Part shown: positions 27,782-35,318 of the stretch, piece after piece
Layout of the letters: each line of letters opens with the position of its first letter
Position numbering within the stretch: the stretch's first letter is position 1
Origin: an uncultured Limosilactobacillus sp.
Lineage (GTDB): Bacteria > Bacillota > Bacilli > Lactobacillales > Lactobacillaceae
Direction of reading: 5' to 3'
DNA length: 64,000 nucleotides
NCBI RefSeq assembly: GCF_934202705.1
Contig: NZ_CAKPYE010000008.1
Coordinates: 29,466 to 93,465, forward strand
Translations under genes and position numbers: made by a program
The notes under the pieces: model-generated
What the model saw: the letters and a program-made list of their open reading frames with translations, nothing else
The model's database searches: none
Told to the model about the DNA's origin: nothing

Positions 27782-27812
27782 GCTTTAATTGTTCTAGAAA
27801 GGAAGTTACATC

Positions 27813-28814
27813 ATGAAGATTGTTTGTTATGGGGTTCGTCCAATTGAAGAACCATACTTCAAAAAATTAAACAAGTATGATTTCGATCTGAAGCTAGTTA
27901 CTGAATTTTTAACTGATGACAATGTTGATGAAGCAAAAGGGATGGACGCAGTTCTGATTCGTGGTAACTGTGCAGCCTCAGCGAAGAACTTGCGGATTTT
28001 TGCTGAAGATTATGGGATTAAATATGTCTTTACGCGGTCAGTCGGTTACAACCATATTGATTTAAAAGCAGCGAAGAAGTTAGGAATCCAGATTGCTCGA
28101 GTACCAAACTATTCACCATATGCGGTTGCTGAATTAGCAATGACTCTGGGCATGCAATTATTCCGTCATACGAATATTGCCACGACTGATAGTGCGGTGG
28201 GTAACTTTACTGTGACACCAAAGTTATTTAGCAAAGAAATCCATTCATCAACCGTTGGAATTATCGGTGCTGGTAAGATTGGGACTGCTGAAGCACGCTT
28301 GTATGCAGGCATGGGGACAAAGGTCTTGGCTTCAGATGCACATCCATCCAAGCAAGCCGGTGAATATGTCGAATTTAAGCCATTAGATGAGGTCTTAGCT
28401 GAGAGTGACATTGTTTCAGTCCATATTCCATACTTTCCAGGCGAAAATGAAAACTTCATTGATGCTGATTTCTTGAAAAAGATGAAGCCTTCAGCAATTC
28501 TAGTTAATACTGCCCGGGGAGAGATTGCAGATACTAAAGCAATTGCCAATGCCGTGAAAAACGGTGAAATTGCTGGCTATGCTGGCGACGTTACTGTTGA
28601 CGAAAAGGATATCATGGGACACCAGTTCAATTCGGTTGATGAAATTCCAAACGCTGACGTTCGTGATTTAGCAAAGTTATATCCAAAGGTATTGCTGACC
28701 CCGCACATGGGTTCATTTACTGAACCAGCGCTGGAGGATATGATTTCAATTAGTTTTGAAAATTTCCATGAAACCTTTACGACCGGGACTAATCAGAATG
28801 TTTTAGAGGCTTAG
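27813..28814 (+). CDS. D-2-hydroxyacid dehydrogenase (NAD-dependent)
   Basis: A 333-residue member of the D-isomer-specific 2-hydroxyacid dehydrogenase family (D-lactate / D-hydroxyisocaproate dehydrogenase group). The NAD motif is GIIGAGKIGTAEA near residue 150. The catalytic arginine lies in VNTARGE and the catalytic histidine in TPHMGSFT; an acidic residue follows in AGDVTVDE. The substrate-loop region contains RSVGYNHIDL. GAAAGGAAG precedes ATG. It is co-transcribed with the AEC transporter under the palindromic operator. The reaction is 2-keto acid plus NADH to D-2-hydroxy acid; the exact acid is not resolved. Confidence 0.87.
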   Translation: MKIVCYGVRPIEEPYFKKLNKYDFDLKLVTEFLTDDNVDEAKGMDAVLIRGNCAASAKNLRIFAEDYGIKYVFTRSVGYNHIDLKAAKKLGIQIARVPNYSPYAVAELAMTLGMQLFRHTNIATTDSAVGNFTVTPKLFSKEIHSSTVGIIGAGKIGTAEARLYAGMGTKVLASDAHPSKQAGEYVEFKPLDEVLAESDIVSVHIPYFPGENENFIDADFLKKMKPSAILVNTARGEIADTKAIANAVKNGEIAGYAGDVTVDEKDIMGHQFNSVDEIPNADVRDLAKLYPKVLLTPHMGSFTEPALEDMISISFENFHETFTTGTNQNVLEA

Positions 28815-28864
28815 TTACTCAATCAGTAATTTAAGTTATGGCAAAGTCATTTTAAATGTTGTGG

Positions 28865-28893
28865 TTGATTTAAAAATAACAATATAGTAGAAT
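28865..28893 (+). promoter_or_regulatory. Promoter of the MFS exporter leader
   Basis: TTGATT at 28865-28870, 17-base spacer, TAGAAT at 28888-28893. Transcription would begin near 28900, leaving a leader of about 130 bases before the exporter start codon. Confidence 0.6.
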
Positions 28894-28928
28894 CTTTGTG
28901 TAATCTTTTTTAAAGACGTCTAGTATTG

Positions 28929-28973
28929 ATGAACTTAATACTAACACGGGGAGCAGGGGGTACCTATCTATAA
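28929..28973 (+). CDS. Candidate 14-residue leader peptide
   Basis: A short frame MNLILTRGAGGTYL with its stop at 28971-28973, lying wholly inside the MFS leader. Its last codons run through the 5' arm of the terminator hairpin at 28957-28988, so a ribosome translating or stalled on it would prevent the hairpin. No strong ribosome binding site is visible (only AAAGACG upstream), and this is the main weakness of the call. The first part overlaps a small stem TAGTATT / AATACTA. Confidence 0.35.
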   Translation: MNLILTRGAGGTYL

Positions 28974-28994
28974 CCAGATAGGTACTCCTTTTTT
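28957..28994 (+). terminator. Terminator/attenuator before the MFS exporter
   Basis: GGGGTACCTATCT (28957-28969) / AGATAGGTACTCC (28976-28988) with loop ATAACC and TTTTTT. It follows the promoter at 28865, so it acts either as attenuator for the MFS gene or, for read-through, as terminator of the preceding operon. Confidence 0.8.
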
Positions 28995-29030
28995 GTGTCT
29001 TCAAATAATTGAAAAGAGGTTATCAAATCA

Positions 29031-30431
29031 ATGAATCAAAAAATTAAGCATCCCTATTTAGTGATCTCTGGCATGTTATTGGGAGCATTTGTCGGTATGT
29101 TTAGCGAGACTTCATTAAACATTGCTTTACCGACATTGGTAAGAAGTTTTGCGATCTCCACATCCACCGTTCAATGGTTAGTGACAGGTTATATGCTAGT
29201 GATTGGAATTATCTTACCGTTATCCAGTATTATTGCCAAATGGTTTACAACCCGCCAGATCATCGAATTTGCATTAATTGATTTTATAACTGGCGCGGTT
29301 ATTTCTGCCTTGGCACCTAATTTTTTGATTTTATTATTGGGACGGATGATTCAAGGGGTGGGAACTGGCTTGATTCTTCCGCTTATGTTTGCAGTAACTA
29401 TGCAAGTCTTTCCGCCCGATAAAATTGGGACAGCGATTGGCATAAATGGGCTGGTAATTATGTTTGCTCCGGCCATTGGTCCAACCTTAACTGGATTTAT
29501 TTTAGGACACCTTTCCTGGAATTGGGTTTTCTGGTTGTTTGTTCCGTTCCTAGTCATTGCCTTATTATTTACAATGAAGTTCTTAGTTAACATTGAGCAG
29601 ATTACCCGACCGCGAGTTGATAAACTATCTATTACTGAATCTGCAGTCGGTTGTTCGTGCATCGTAGTAGGGGTCAGTTTTGCGAGCGCTTTTGGCTGGC
29701 AATCATGGCAAGTATTGATTCTGTTGGCAATTGGCATCATTGTGTTGGCTGCTTATACCGTTCGCCAGATTAAATTGCCAGTACCAATTCTTAAATTGCA
29801 GACCTTGAAAAATAAGAACTTTGCAATCTGTGTCATGATTGTGATGCTTGATTTTGGCATGATGCTTTCAGCAATGTATTTATTACCAATGTATCTGCAA
29901 AATAGTTTACTAATTCCGGTAGCTGTAACGGGAATTATTATGTTGCCAGGTGGGATTATAAATGCCTTAACATCTGCCGTTGCTGGTCGAATTTATGATA
30001 GTATCGGTTTTAGAAAACCAGCCATTTTTGGCTTTATCATTGCCTTAGTTGGGGCAATTATGTTGGCTTTTACTACCATTCATTCTTCAATTTTTTATAT
30101 CATTACGGCTAATGTGATTTTAATGATTGGCGGGCCATTGGCCATGTCGCCAGTCCAAAGTGGTGCTTTGAGTTCACTGTCTGCAACTGATTCGGGTGAT
30201 GGTTCAACAATCCTCAACACAGTTCAACAGATTTTTGGTGCAATATGTACGGCCATTGCTACGAGCCTTTTAGGAATTGGTGAGCGATCAGTTAGTGGGC
30301 GGACTGCAGTTAAGTTTGTGGTTGGTTTTCATTATGGCATCGGATTTACGATTTTTGTGATAATCTTAGGAATCATTTTGGTTGCCTTAACTAAAGAACA
30401 TAAAGAGACAACCAATGTCAAGCCTAATTAA
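29031..30431 (+). CDS. MFS drug:proton antiporter, DHA2 (EmrB/QacA) type
   Basis: A 466-residue transporter with about 14 hydrophobic segments. The DHA2 signatures are LNIALPTLVRSFAISTSTVQWLVTGYML near the N-terminus (motif D1), GRMIQGVGTGLILPL, and the motif C-like segment GLVIMFAPAIGPTLTGFIL. The family expels lipophilic cations, dyes and antibiotics using the proton gradient. AAAGAGG precedes the ATG. The 130-base leader with a terminator hairpin and a possible leader peptide suggests control by attenuation, as known for several antibiotic-inducible exporters. The actual substrate is not predictable. Confidence 0.88.
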   Translation: MNQKIKHPYLVISGMLLGAFVGMFSETSLNIALPTLVRSFAISTSTVQWLVTGYMLVIGIILPLSSIIAKWFTTRQIIEFALIDFITGAVISALAPNFLILLLGRMIQGVGTGLILPLMFAVTMQVFPPDKIGTAIGINGLVIMFAPAIGPTLTGFILGHLSWNWVFWLFVPFLVIALLFTMKFLVNIEQITRPRVDKLSITESAVGCSCIVVGVSFASAFGWQSWQVLILLAIGIIVLAAYTVRQIKLPVPILKLQTLKNKNFAICVMIVMLDFGMMLSAMYLLPMYLQNSLLIPVAVTGIIMLPGGIINALTSAVAGRIYDSIGFRKPAIFGFIIALVGAIMLAFTTIHSSIFYIITANVILMIGGPLAMSPVQSGALSSLSATDSGDGSTILNTVQQIFGAICTAIATSLLGIGERSVSGRTAVKFVVGFHYGIGFTIFVIILGIILVALTKEHKETTNVKPN

Positions 30432-30476
30432 TGGAGGCAGTCACCTGGCTTTAAAAATATAATTTTGATCAAATAA

Positions 30477-30507
30477 AAACCTAGTGTTCTATTTGAACAC
30501 TGGGTTT
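30477..30507. terminator. Bidirectional terminator between MFS gene and azlD
   Basis: AAAACCTAGTGTTC (30477-30490) / GAACACTGGGTTT (30495-30507), A-rich before and T-rich after. Confidence 0.8.
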
Positions 30508-30521
30508 AATTATTAATTGAT

Positions 30522-30845
30522 TCAAATGAAGTGAAGGCACAACATATAAAAACCGGTCCCTATTAAAATCGAGAGGGGCATATTATGTTTCCAAAGATGA
30601 ATGAAGAGGGTCACGATGCCGGCACTAATTGCAATCAATGCTTTGCTCGGGACAGCGAAGGATAAGTTACGGTAACAATAGACGACTAAGACGCCCATGA
30701 TTGCTGCTGGTAAAAATTTGCCTAATTGTTCTAAGTATGGCGAAAGCCCTTTTGATTGATTAAACATTAAAAAGGGGATAAATCGTGTCGCCATGGTAAC
30801 TAACGCAGCAATTAAAATTGAAAGAATTTGTTGAGTTGTCGTCAT
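30522..30845 (-). CDS. azlD: Branched-chain amino-acid exporter small subunit AzlD
   Basis: A 107-residue membrane protein with three or four hydrophobic segments, of the AzlD family (FIPFLMFNQSKGLSPYLEQLGKFLPAAIMGVLVVYCY). It works with AzlC to export branched-chain amino acids or analogues. Its ATG overlaps the azlC stop by four bases (ATGA), showing translational coupling. Confidence 0.88.
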   Translation of the reverse strand: MTTTQQILSILIAALVTMATRFIPFLMFNQSKGLSPYLEQLGKFLPAAIMGVLVVYCYRNLSFAVPSKALIAISAGIVTLFIHLWKHNMPLSILIGTGFYMLCLHFI

Positions 30846-31528
30846 TGAAGGACACCTCGTTTTCTAAAATAATTGATTGAAAATAGTCCAACTAGTACTA
30901 ATAATGCTACGAGTAAAAAAGTATCAGTTCCACAGAACAGACGACAAATCCAGGCAGTGACTAAACCAATTAGTGCGTTGCGTTGGGAGGTTGGCTTAGT
31001 TAATTGATCAGTAAAAAGGACAATAAACAGGGCTGTCATGACAAAGCCTAAACCGGTGAGTTTTAAATGAATCAGTGTTCCTAAGAGACCGCCTAATCCA
31101 GCACCACAAACCCAACTAAAGTAATTCAAAGCAGTAATGTAGAAATAAACTAGTGATCGATTGAGTGTTTTGGGGACATCCAGTGTTGCATTGAGTGAAA
31201 AAGATTCGTCACACATGCCAAAAATTAAAATTGGTTTGAGTTTTCCTGCCTGCGAATATTTTTTCAACATGGTAATTCCATAAAAGATGTGTCGAGAATT
31301 GATCAGTAATGTGAGCACGAGGACGGTTAATGGCTGAAAACTTTGCACTAATAAGTTAGCAATAATAAATTCAATTGAACCTGCAAAAATGATGGCAGCC
31401 ATTAATAATGGATAGACAAAACTGAACCCTAATTTGTGCATGTACATTCCATAGCTAATGCCGAGGAAAATAAAGCCGAGCATCACTGGGAAAGTTTTTT
31501 GAAAAGCAAAACGTGCTTCTTTACGCAT
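30842..31528 (-). CDS. azlC: Branched-chain amino-acid exporter large subunit AzlC
   Basis: A 228-residue membrane protein of the AzlC family with the signature FLGISYGMYMHKLGFSFVYPLLMAAIIFAGSIEF and LLINSRHIFYGITMLKKY. ATG 31528 is chosen because AAGGAGGT lies eight bases upstream and the family N-terminus (MRKEARFAFQKTFPVMLGF) starts there, although the frame is open further up. First gene of azlCD, transcribed away from a MocR-type regulator whose operator-like palindrome lies in the shared 102-base gap, so the regulator probably controls the exporter. Confidence 0.9.
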   Translation of the reverse strand: MRKEARFAFQKTFPVMLGFIFLGISYGMYMHKLGFSFVYPLLMAAIIFAGSIEFIIANLLVQSFQPLTVLVLTLLINSRHIFYGITMLKKYSQAGKLKPILIFGMCDESFSLNATLDVPKTLNRSLVYFYITALNYFSWVCGAGLGGLLGTLIHLKLTGLGFVMTALFIVLFTDQLTKPTSQRNALIGLVTAWICRLFCGTDTFLLVALLVLVGLFSINYFRKRGVLQ

Positions 31529-31555
31529 TGCGTCCAACCTCCTTAGAATAAAAAT

Positions 31556-31610
31556 TTGACTTAATCTTAGTGGACTTTTAATATGCATACAAGAGATAAA
31601 TTGTATGCAT
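31556..31610 (+). promoter_or_regulatory. Promoter and inverted-repeat operator of the MocR gene
   Basis: TTGACT at 31556-31561 and TAATAT at 31579-31584 (17-base gap) form a near-consensus promoter. A perfect inverted repeat begins inside the -10: ATGCATACAA (31583-31592) and TTGTATGCAT (31601-31610), separated by eight bases. MocR-family regulators often bind ATACAA/TTGTAT-type half sites, so this is a likely autoregulatory operator that may also govern azlCD. Confidence 0.65.
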
Positions 31611-31630
31611 TACAAAAAAGAGGTTTGACA

Positions 31631-33031
31631 ATGCCAATTAATGATTTTAGTCATCATCAGCTGACGTGGTATCCAGATAAAACTAAACTCAAACGACCGC
31701 TTTATCGCAGTCTGCTTAAACAATTAACGTCAGCGATCAATAATGGCCAGTTAAAACCAGGTACTCAGTTACCACCACAGAGGGAACTGGCTGACTTTTT
31801 AGATATTAATTTCACCACGGTGACGCGAACTTATAAGTTAAGCGCCCAGTATGGACTAACTTATGGAATTCATGGTAAGGGAACGTTTGTCAGTTCGAAC
31901 GGCATTGATCCATTAACTGTTAATACCAAACGATTACCAATGATTGAGCTGGGGTTTGTGGCTTCCTTTGAGCAAACTAACCATTTACTTGATGGCATCA
32001 TCAAACAAACGGTCAAAGAAGGAGCTAGTCAGCTACTTACTTATGATGATCCGACTGGGCGGTTGGTAGATAAAGAGGCCTTTTTAGAATATTTAAATTG
32101 GCTCGGGATTAGTCTGAACACTAGTCAACGGGTAATTGTTACGCCTGGTGGAGAAAATTCATTAACGTTGCTCTTAATGACAATGTTTTCGAGTGGTGAC
32201 CGAATTGCTGTCGATGAATTTACTTATGGCAATCTGATTGCGACAGCGCAGCTGAATAATATCCACTTAGTGGCGGTTCAAAATGATCATTTGGGAATGA
32301 TTCCAGATCAATTAGAAAAGGCGTGTCTAAATAATCATTTGGCAGGGATCTATCTGATGCCGGAGTATAGCAATCCACTAGGGATTACCATGCCAATCGC
32401 CCGACGGCAAAAACTCGCAGCAATCATGAAAAAGCACCATCTCAAAGTTATTGAAGATGATTACATGAGCTTTTTAACTAAGTTTAATCCAGACCATCCA
32501 GTAAAATTAATGCAGCTTCTACCACAGCAAACTTTCTATGTTTGTAGCATGTCCAAAGTGGTTGCCTCAGGATTGCGCATTAGCTATCTTGTTTTTCCGC
32601 GACAGTTTCAATCACAAGTGGAAAATGGCTTCTTTAATACGATGGTTAAAACCTCAACCCTTAACAGTGCCATAGCAACCAATATTATTAAACAGGGGTT
32701 AGTCTATCAAATTATTGATCATAAATTATCCTTAGCCAAACAAGCTAACCATATTTTTGACCAGATTTATGGACAAAGTTCACCAAATGAGATCACTGAA
32801 TTGGCCTATTTTCGTAATTTACCAGTCAGTGCTCGCTCAGAAGGTCAGGATATTGAAGCAGATCTACTAAAAAAGGGAATTCGTTGCTTTAGTTCCAAGC
32901 GTTTTAAAGTCAATGCAGGTAACCAGCACGACTTTTTACGGGTCTCCTTGTCTGGAACCAAATCCATGAATGAATTGTCGCGGGGGTTGAAGCTTCTACA
33001 ACAGTATTTAGAGCAAAATTGTTTAATTTAG
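31631..33031 (+). CDS. MocR/PdxR-like regulator (GntR helix-turn-helix fused to aminotransferase)
   Basis: A 466-residue fusion: residues about 20-85 form a GntR winged helix (PLYRSLLKQLTSAINNGQLK, PPQRELADFLDINFTTVTRTYK), and residues 110-460 form a fold-type I aminotransferase-like domain. This holds YNPLGIT-like YSNPLGITMP and the PLP lysine in SMSKVVASGLRISY. MocR proteins sense PLP or an amino acid through this domain. ATG 31631 is chosen for its AGAGG and for homology; the frame is open up to 31583, but that earlier ATG sits within the palindromic operator. Divergent from azlCD, so control of amino-acid export is the likely role. Confidence 0.87.
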   Translation: MPINDFSHHQLTWYPDKTKLKRPLYRSLLKQLTSAINNGQLKPGTQLPPQRELADFLDINFTTVTRTYKLSAQYGLTYGIHGKGTFVSSNGIDPLTVNTKRLPMIELGFVASFEQTNHLLDGIIKQTVKEGASQLLTYDDPTGRLVDKEAFLEYLNWLGISLNTSQRVIVTPGGENSLTLLLMTMFSSGDRIAVDEFTYGNLIATAQLNNIHLVAVQNDHLGMIPDQLEKACLNNHLAGIYLMPEYSNPLGITMPIARRQKLAAIMKKHHLKVIEDDYMSFLTKFNPDHPVKLMQLLPQQTFYVCSMSKVVASGLRISYLVFPRQFQSQVENGFFNTMVKTSTLNSAIATNIIKQGLVYQIIDHKLSLAKQANHIFDQIYGQSSPNEITELAYFRNLPVSARSEGQDIEADLLKKGIRCFSSKRFKVNAGNQHDFLRVSLSGTKSMNELSRGLKLLQQYLEQNCLI

Positions 33032-33038
33032 CATGATG

Positions 33039-33066
33039 AAATCACCCAATTAGCGGGTGATTTTTT
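33039..33066 (+). terminator. Terminator after the MocR gene
   Basis: AAATCACCC (33039-33047) / GGGTGATTT with loop AATTAGC and six T. Confidence 0.85.
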
Positions 33067-33072
33067 GCTTCA

Positions 33073-33117
33073 CGAACAGGCGTTTATGATATATAATACA
33101 TAAGAACAAATGTTTGC
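33073..33117 (+). promoter_or_regulatory. Two SOS-box-like sites before the Y-family polymerase operon
   Basis: CGAACAGGCGTTTA (33073-33086) matches the Gram-positive LexA consensus CGAACRNRYGTTYC at 13 of 14 positions. AGAACAAATGTTTG follows after 16 bases and is a looser match. They flank TATAAT at 33093-33098, so bound LexA would cover the promoter. Confidence 0.7.
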
Positions 33118-33129
33118 GGAGGCGAGTTA

Positions 33130-34428
33130 ATGATTACTCAAGAAGAACCAGCGGGAGTGTTTGCATTTATTGATAACAAGTCTTTTTATGCAACTGTCGA
33201 ATGTACTGAACGTGGCTTAGATCCGCTGACGACTCCGCTAGTGGTCATGTCTGAAGCGGCAAATACGGGGAGTGGGCTTGTTTTAGCATCTTCACCAATG
33301 GCTAAACAGTTGTATCATATCACCAATGTGAACCGACGACGGGACCTGCCAGATGACCCTAATCTGATTGTGGTACCACCGCGAATGAACCTCTATATTG
33401 AAAAAAACATGGCTGTGAACCAGATTTTTAATGAGTATGTTGCTGATGAAGACTTGATGCCGTATTCGATTGACGAATCATTATTGGACCTGACCCATTC
33501 CTGGCGGTTATTCGGTAATAATCTTCTCGAAGTCATTCGAAAAATTCAACGGGAAGTTTTAGAGCGCGAGCAATTAGTATTAACGGTTGGTTTAGGAAAC
33601 AACCCAATCCAGGCAAAGATTGCACTAGATTGTTATGCAAAGCATAATCGCGAATTAATTGGGGTAATTACTAATCATACTGTTCGTTCGAAAATCTGGC
33701 GGATTAAGCATTTAACTGATGTTTGGGGAATTAACAAACGAACTGAAGTCCGCTTAAATCGTCTTAACATTTATTCTGTTGACGATTTAGCGCATGCAGA
33801 TCCGTTTTACTTAAAATCACAACTAGGGATTATTGGCACCCAATTATACGCGACAGCTTGGGGTATTGACCGTACCCAAATGACGCAAACCATGCACATT
33901 CGACACCAAAGTATTGGTAATTCGCAGGTTTTACCGCGTGATTATCGCCAGCGGGACGAGATTGAGGTGGTCTTAAAAGAGATTGGTGCTCAGGTAGCAG
34001 CGCGACTCCGTGCTCAGAATAAGCAGTGTCAAGGGATCCATTTATATGTTGGCTATTCCATGGGGGTGCTCGATAAGAATGGTCAAACTGGCTTTGCTCA
34101 TTCACTAAAGTTGCCCGTTTCCACTGCTGAAACCAACCAGATTAATGATCAATTAATTTGGCTCTTTGAAAAATATTGGGATCAGCACGCCACCATTCGC
34201 CATTTAGGGGTGGCATGCACGAGGCTATCATCCCGTTTTGGTGAGCAGCTAGATCTTTTCCATCCTAAGGTGACTCAGCGAATGCAATTGGAAAGTACGA
34301 TGGACACGCTACGCCATCGGTTTGGTAAAACAGCAATTGTTCGAGCCTCAAGCTTAGAAAAAGGAGCAACTTTTATTGCTAGAAGTAAATTGGTAGGTGG
34401 CCACAATGGTGGACAAAGTTTGGACTAA
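33130..34428 (+). CDS. Y-family DNA polymerase (UmuC/UvrX type)
   Basis: A 432-residue error-prone translesion polymerase. The catalytic acidic residues are in FAFIDNKSFYATVE (Asp15) and MPYSIDESLLDLT; helix-hairpin-helix and little-finger domains follow (VWGINKRTEVRLNRLNIYSVDDLA). It belongs to the UmuC-like branch typical of Gram-positive mobile elements and chromosomes (UvrX/YqjW). Two SOS-box-like sites lie in its promoter. It overlaps the next small gene by 23 bases, and two small genes follow in the same unit. Compared with the second polymerase at 41.8-43.3 kb it is shorter and clearly diverged. Confidence 0.88.
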   Translation: MITQEEPAGVFAFIDNKSFYATVECTERGLDPLTTPLVVMSEAANTGSGLVLASSPMAKQLYHITNVNRRRDLPDDPNLIVVPPRMNLYIEKNMAVNQIFNEYVADEDLMPYSIDESLLDLTHSWRLFGNNLLEVIRKIQREVLEREQLVLTVGLGNNPIQAKIALDCYAKHNRELIGVITNHTVRSKIWRIKHLTDVWGINKRTEVRLNRLNIYSVDDLAHADPFYLKSQLGIIGTQLYATAWGIDRTQMTQTMHIRHQSIGNSQVLPRDYRQRDEIEVVLKEIGAQVAARLRAQNKQCQGIHLYVGYSMGVLDKNGQTGFAHSLKLPVSTAETNQINDQLIWLFEKYWDQHATIRHLGVACTRLSSRFGEQLDLFHPKVTQRMQLESTMDTLRHRFGKTAIVRASSLEKGATFIARSKLVGGHNGGQSLD

Positions 34429-34729
34429 AAAAGCTGGTCAAAAAATTATTGAACAGCTTGATCAGCATTTTAAAAATAATATCGTTCTGGTTCGTTATTG
34501 GATTATTGTTAATCACTATTCACCAAAACACGGATATACCTTTTTTTTCAATATTCAACGACCACACCATTTTACGCGATCGATTCCGATTGGGACGGTA
34601 GGCGATTGTACTTTTGACGAATTGATAGTCATTTTGAATGAGATTAGGACTAAGTATCACTTTACTTTTCGTTATTATAATTTTGCCATTTCAGAATACC
34701 AAAGATTGTCACGGGAGGTGAGCCAATAA
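34406..34729 (+). CDS. Unknown small protein in the polymerase operon
   Basis: A 107-residue basic protein rich in aromatic residues (LVRYWIIVNHYSPKHGYTFFF, YHFTFRYYNFAISEYQRL). I do not recognise a family. The ATG at 34406 is preferred to GTG 34397 because AGGTGG stands six bases upstream. It overlaps the end of the polymerase gene and shares TAATG with the next gene, so translation is coupled. It takes the place that YolD-like genes hold in other polymerase operons, including the second one in this window, but shows no visible YolD motif. An accessory role in translesion synthesis is an inference from position only. Confidence 0.7.
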   Translation: MVDKVWTKKAGQKIIEQLDQHFKNNIVLVRYWIIVNHYSPKHGYTFFFNIQRPHHFTRSIPIGTVGDCTFDELIVILNEIRTKYHFTFRYYNFAISEYQRLSREVSQ

Positions 34730-34896
34730 TGCGCTATTATACTGATTATGAGGCTTTAAAGGTGGCCGAAAATTTTTTCAAGTACTACTACCATGATCGA
34801 GGCAAGATAAAGTGGGGCGGCTTTATTCTTTCGGAGCATCGCAAGGCCATCCGTGATTTTCACCAAATCCAGGCTAACGAAGGGCCACAAGGATAA
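34729..34896 (+). CDS. 55-residue protein, third gene of the polymerase operon
   Basis: A short gene starting at ATG 34729 and ending at TAA 34896, with a very strong site ACGGGAGGTGAG before it and one-base overlap with the previous stop. The product begins MRYYTDYEALKVAENFFKYY and ends in a basic segment (ILSEHRKAIRDFHQIQ). It is soluble and basic; no family recognised. The binding site and tight coupling make it a real gene despite the size. Its presence here suggests a small accessory factor made after DNA damage. Confidence 0.72.
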   Translation: MRYYTDYEALKVAENFFKYYYHDRGKIKWGGFILSEHRKAIRDFHQIQANEGPQG

Positions 34897-34905
34897 AATA
34901 AAAAG

Positions 34906-34947
34906 AGCCCTCATAGCGGATAGAACAGTCCACCAGGCTCCTTTTAT
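34906..34947 (+). terminator. Weak terminator after the polymerase operon
   Basis: AAAAGAGCC about 34907-34915 pairs with GGCTCCTTTT near 34938-34947 with one mismatch and a long loop; moderately convincing. Confidence 0.4.
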
Positions 34948-34981
34948 GAAAGTAGTATGTCATCTGTCTATTATATTATCA

Positions 34982-34995
34982 TGGTAACGCTTTCA
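34982..34995. promoter_or_regulatory. Perfect cre-like sequence
   Basis: Minus-strand TGAAAGCGTTACCA fits the CcpA consensus TGNAANCGNTNNCA at all positions. It lies just beyond the 3' end of the 37-residue peptide gene, an odd place for a repressor site. Part of it (GGTAACG) also forms an inverted repeat with CGTTACC at 35021-35027, so it may be a structural stem instead. Confidence 0.35.
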
Positions 34996-35005
34996 CTGCA
35001 ACATT

Positions 35006-35119
35006 TTAATTTTCTTTTGCCGTTACCTTTTGTAAGGTATCACCAATTACATACCCTAGACTCGTTGAGATACTCAAAATTAATGTATTTTTCAAAATTT
35101 GTTTTGCTTCGTTTTTCAT
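35006..35119 (-). CDS. 37-residue membrane-type peptide
   Basis: A short minus-strand gene with a strong site (CTGGAGGAATTAATT before ATG 35119). The product starts MKNEAKQILKN, has a hydrophobic segment TLILSISTSLGYVIG and ends DTLQKVTAKEN, so it could span or lie on the membrane. No family recognised. Just upstream is a hairpin GCTAAG/CTTAGC next to the ribosome binding site and, further up at 35198-35214, a WalR-like direct repeat. It is isolated between the polymerase operon and ndk. It could be a small stress-response or toxin-like peptide; nothing proves either. Confidence 0.6.
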   Translation of the reverse strand: MKNEAKQILKNTLILSISTSLGYVIGDTLQKVTAKEN

Positions 35120-35197
35120 AATTAATTCCTCCAGCTAAGTAAGAACCTTAGCATTCTCACTAATTACGACTCCATTCTACTAAACCGGCGCGATAAT

Positions 35198-35214
35198 ATT
35201 ACAGAACCGTTACA
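35198..35214 (-). promoter_or_regulatory. WalR-like direct repeat
   Basis: On the minus strand TGTAAC-GGTTC-TGTAAT matches the WalR (YycF/VicR) consensus TGTWAH-N5-TGTWAH exactly. It lies 79 bases before the start of the 37-residue peptide gene and about 100 bases before ndk, which is on the other strand. Confidence 0.45.
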
Positions 35215-35252
35215 GACTTTATAGAAATTTAGTAATTATCAAAGAATTATTT

Positions 35253-35266
35253 AGAAAACGTTTTCA
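35253..35266 (+). promoter_or_regulatory. cre-like palindrome in the ndk promoter
   Basis: AGAAAACGTTTTCA matches the CcpA site TGNAANCGNTNNCA at 13 of 14 positions and lies about 20 bases before a TATGATAAT -10-like element, 53 bases before the ndk start. Confidence 0.5.
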
Positions 35267-35318
35267 AAAAATATGGAATATGATAATCTGAAAACAACCA
35301 TGAAAGGAATAGGAAATT

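Noticed and set aside
28946..28956. TPP riboswitch start (ACACGGGGAGC)
   Set aside because: Only the first box resembles the THI element; the conserved CTGAGA and ACCTGA parts are missing, and the sequence runs into a terminator.
34897..34950. Strong terminator after the first polymerase operon
   Set aside because: The hairpin has a mismatch and a long loop, so it is listed only as weak.
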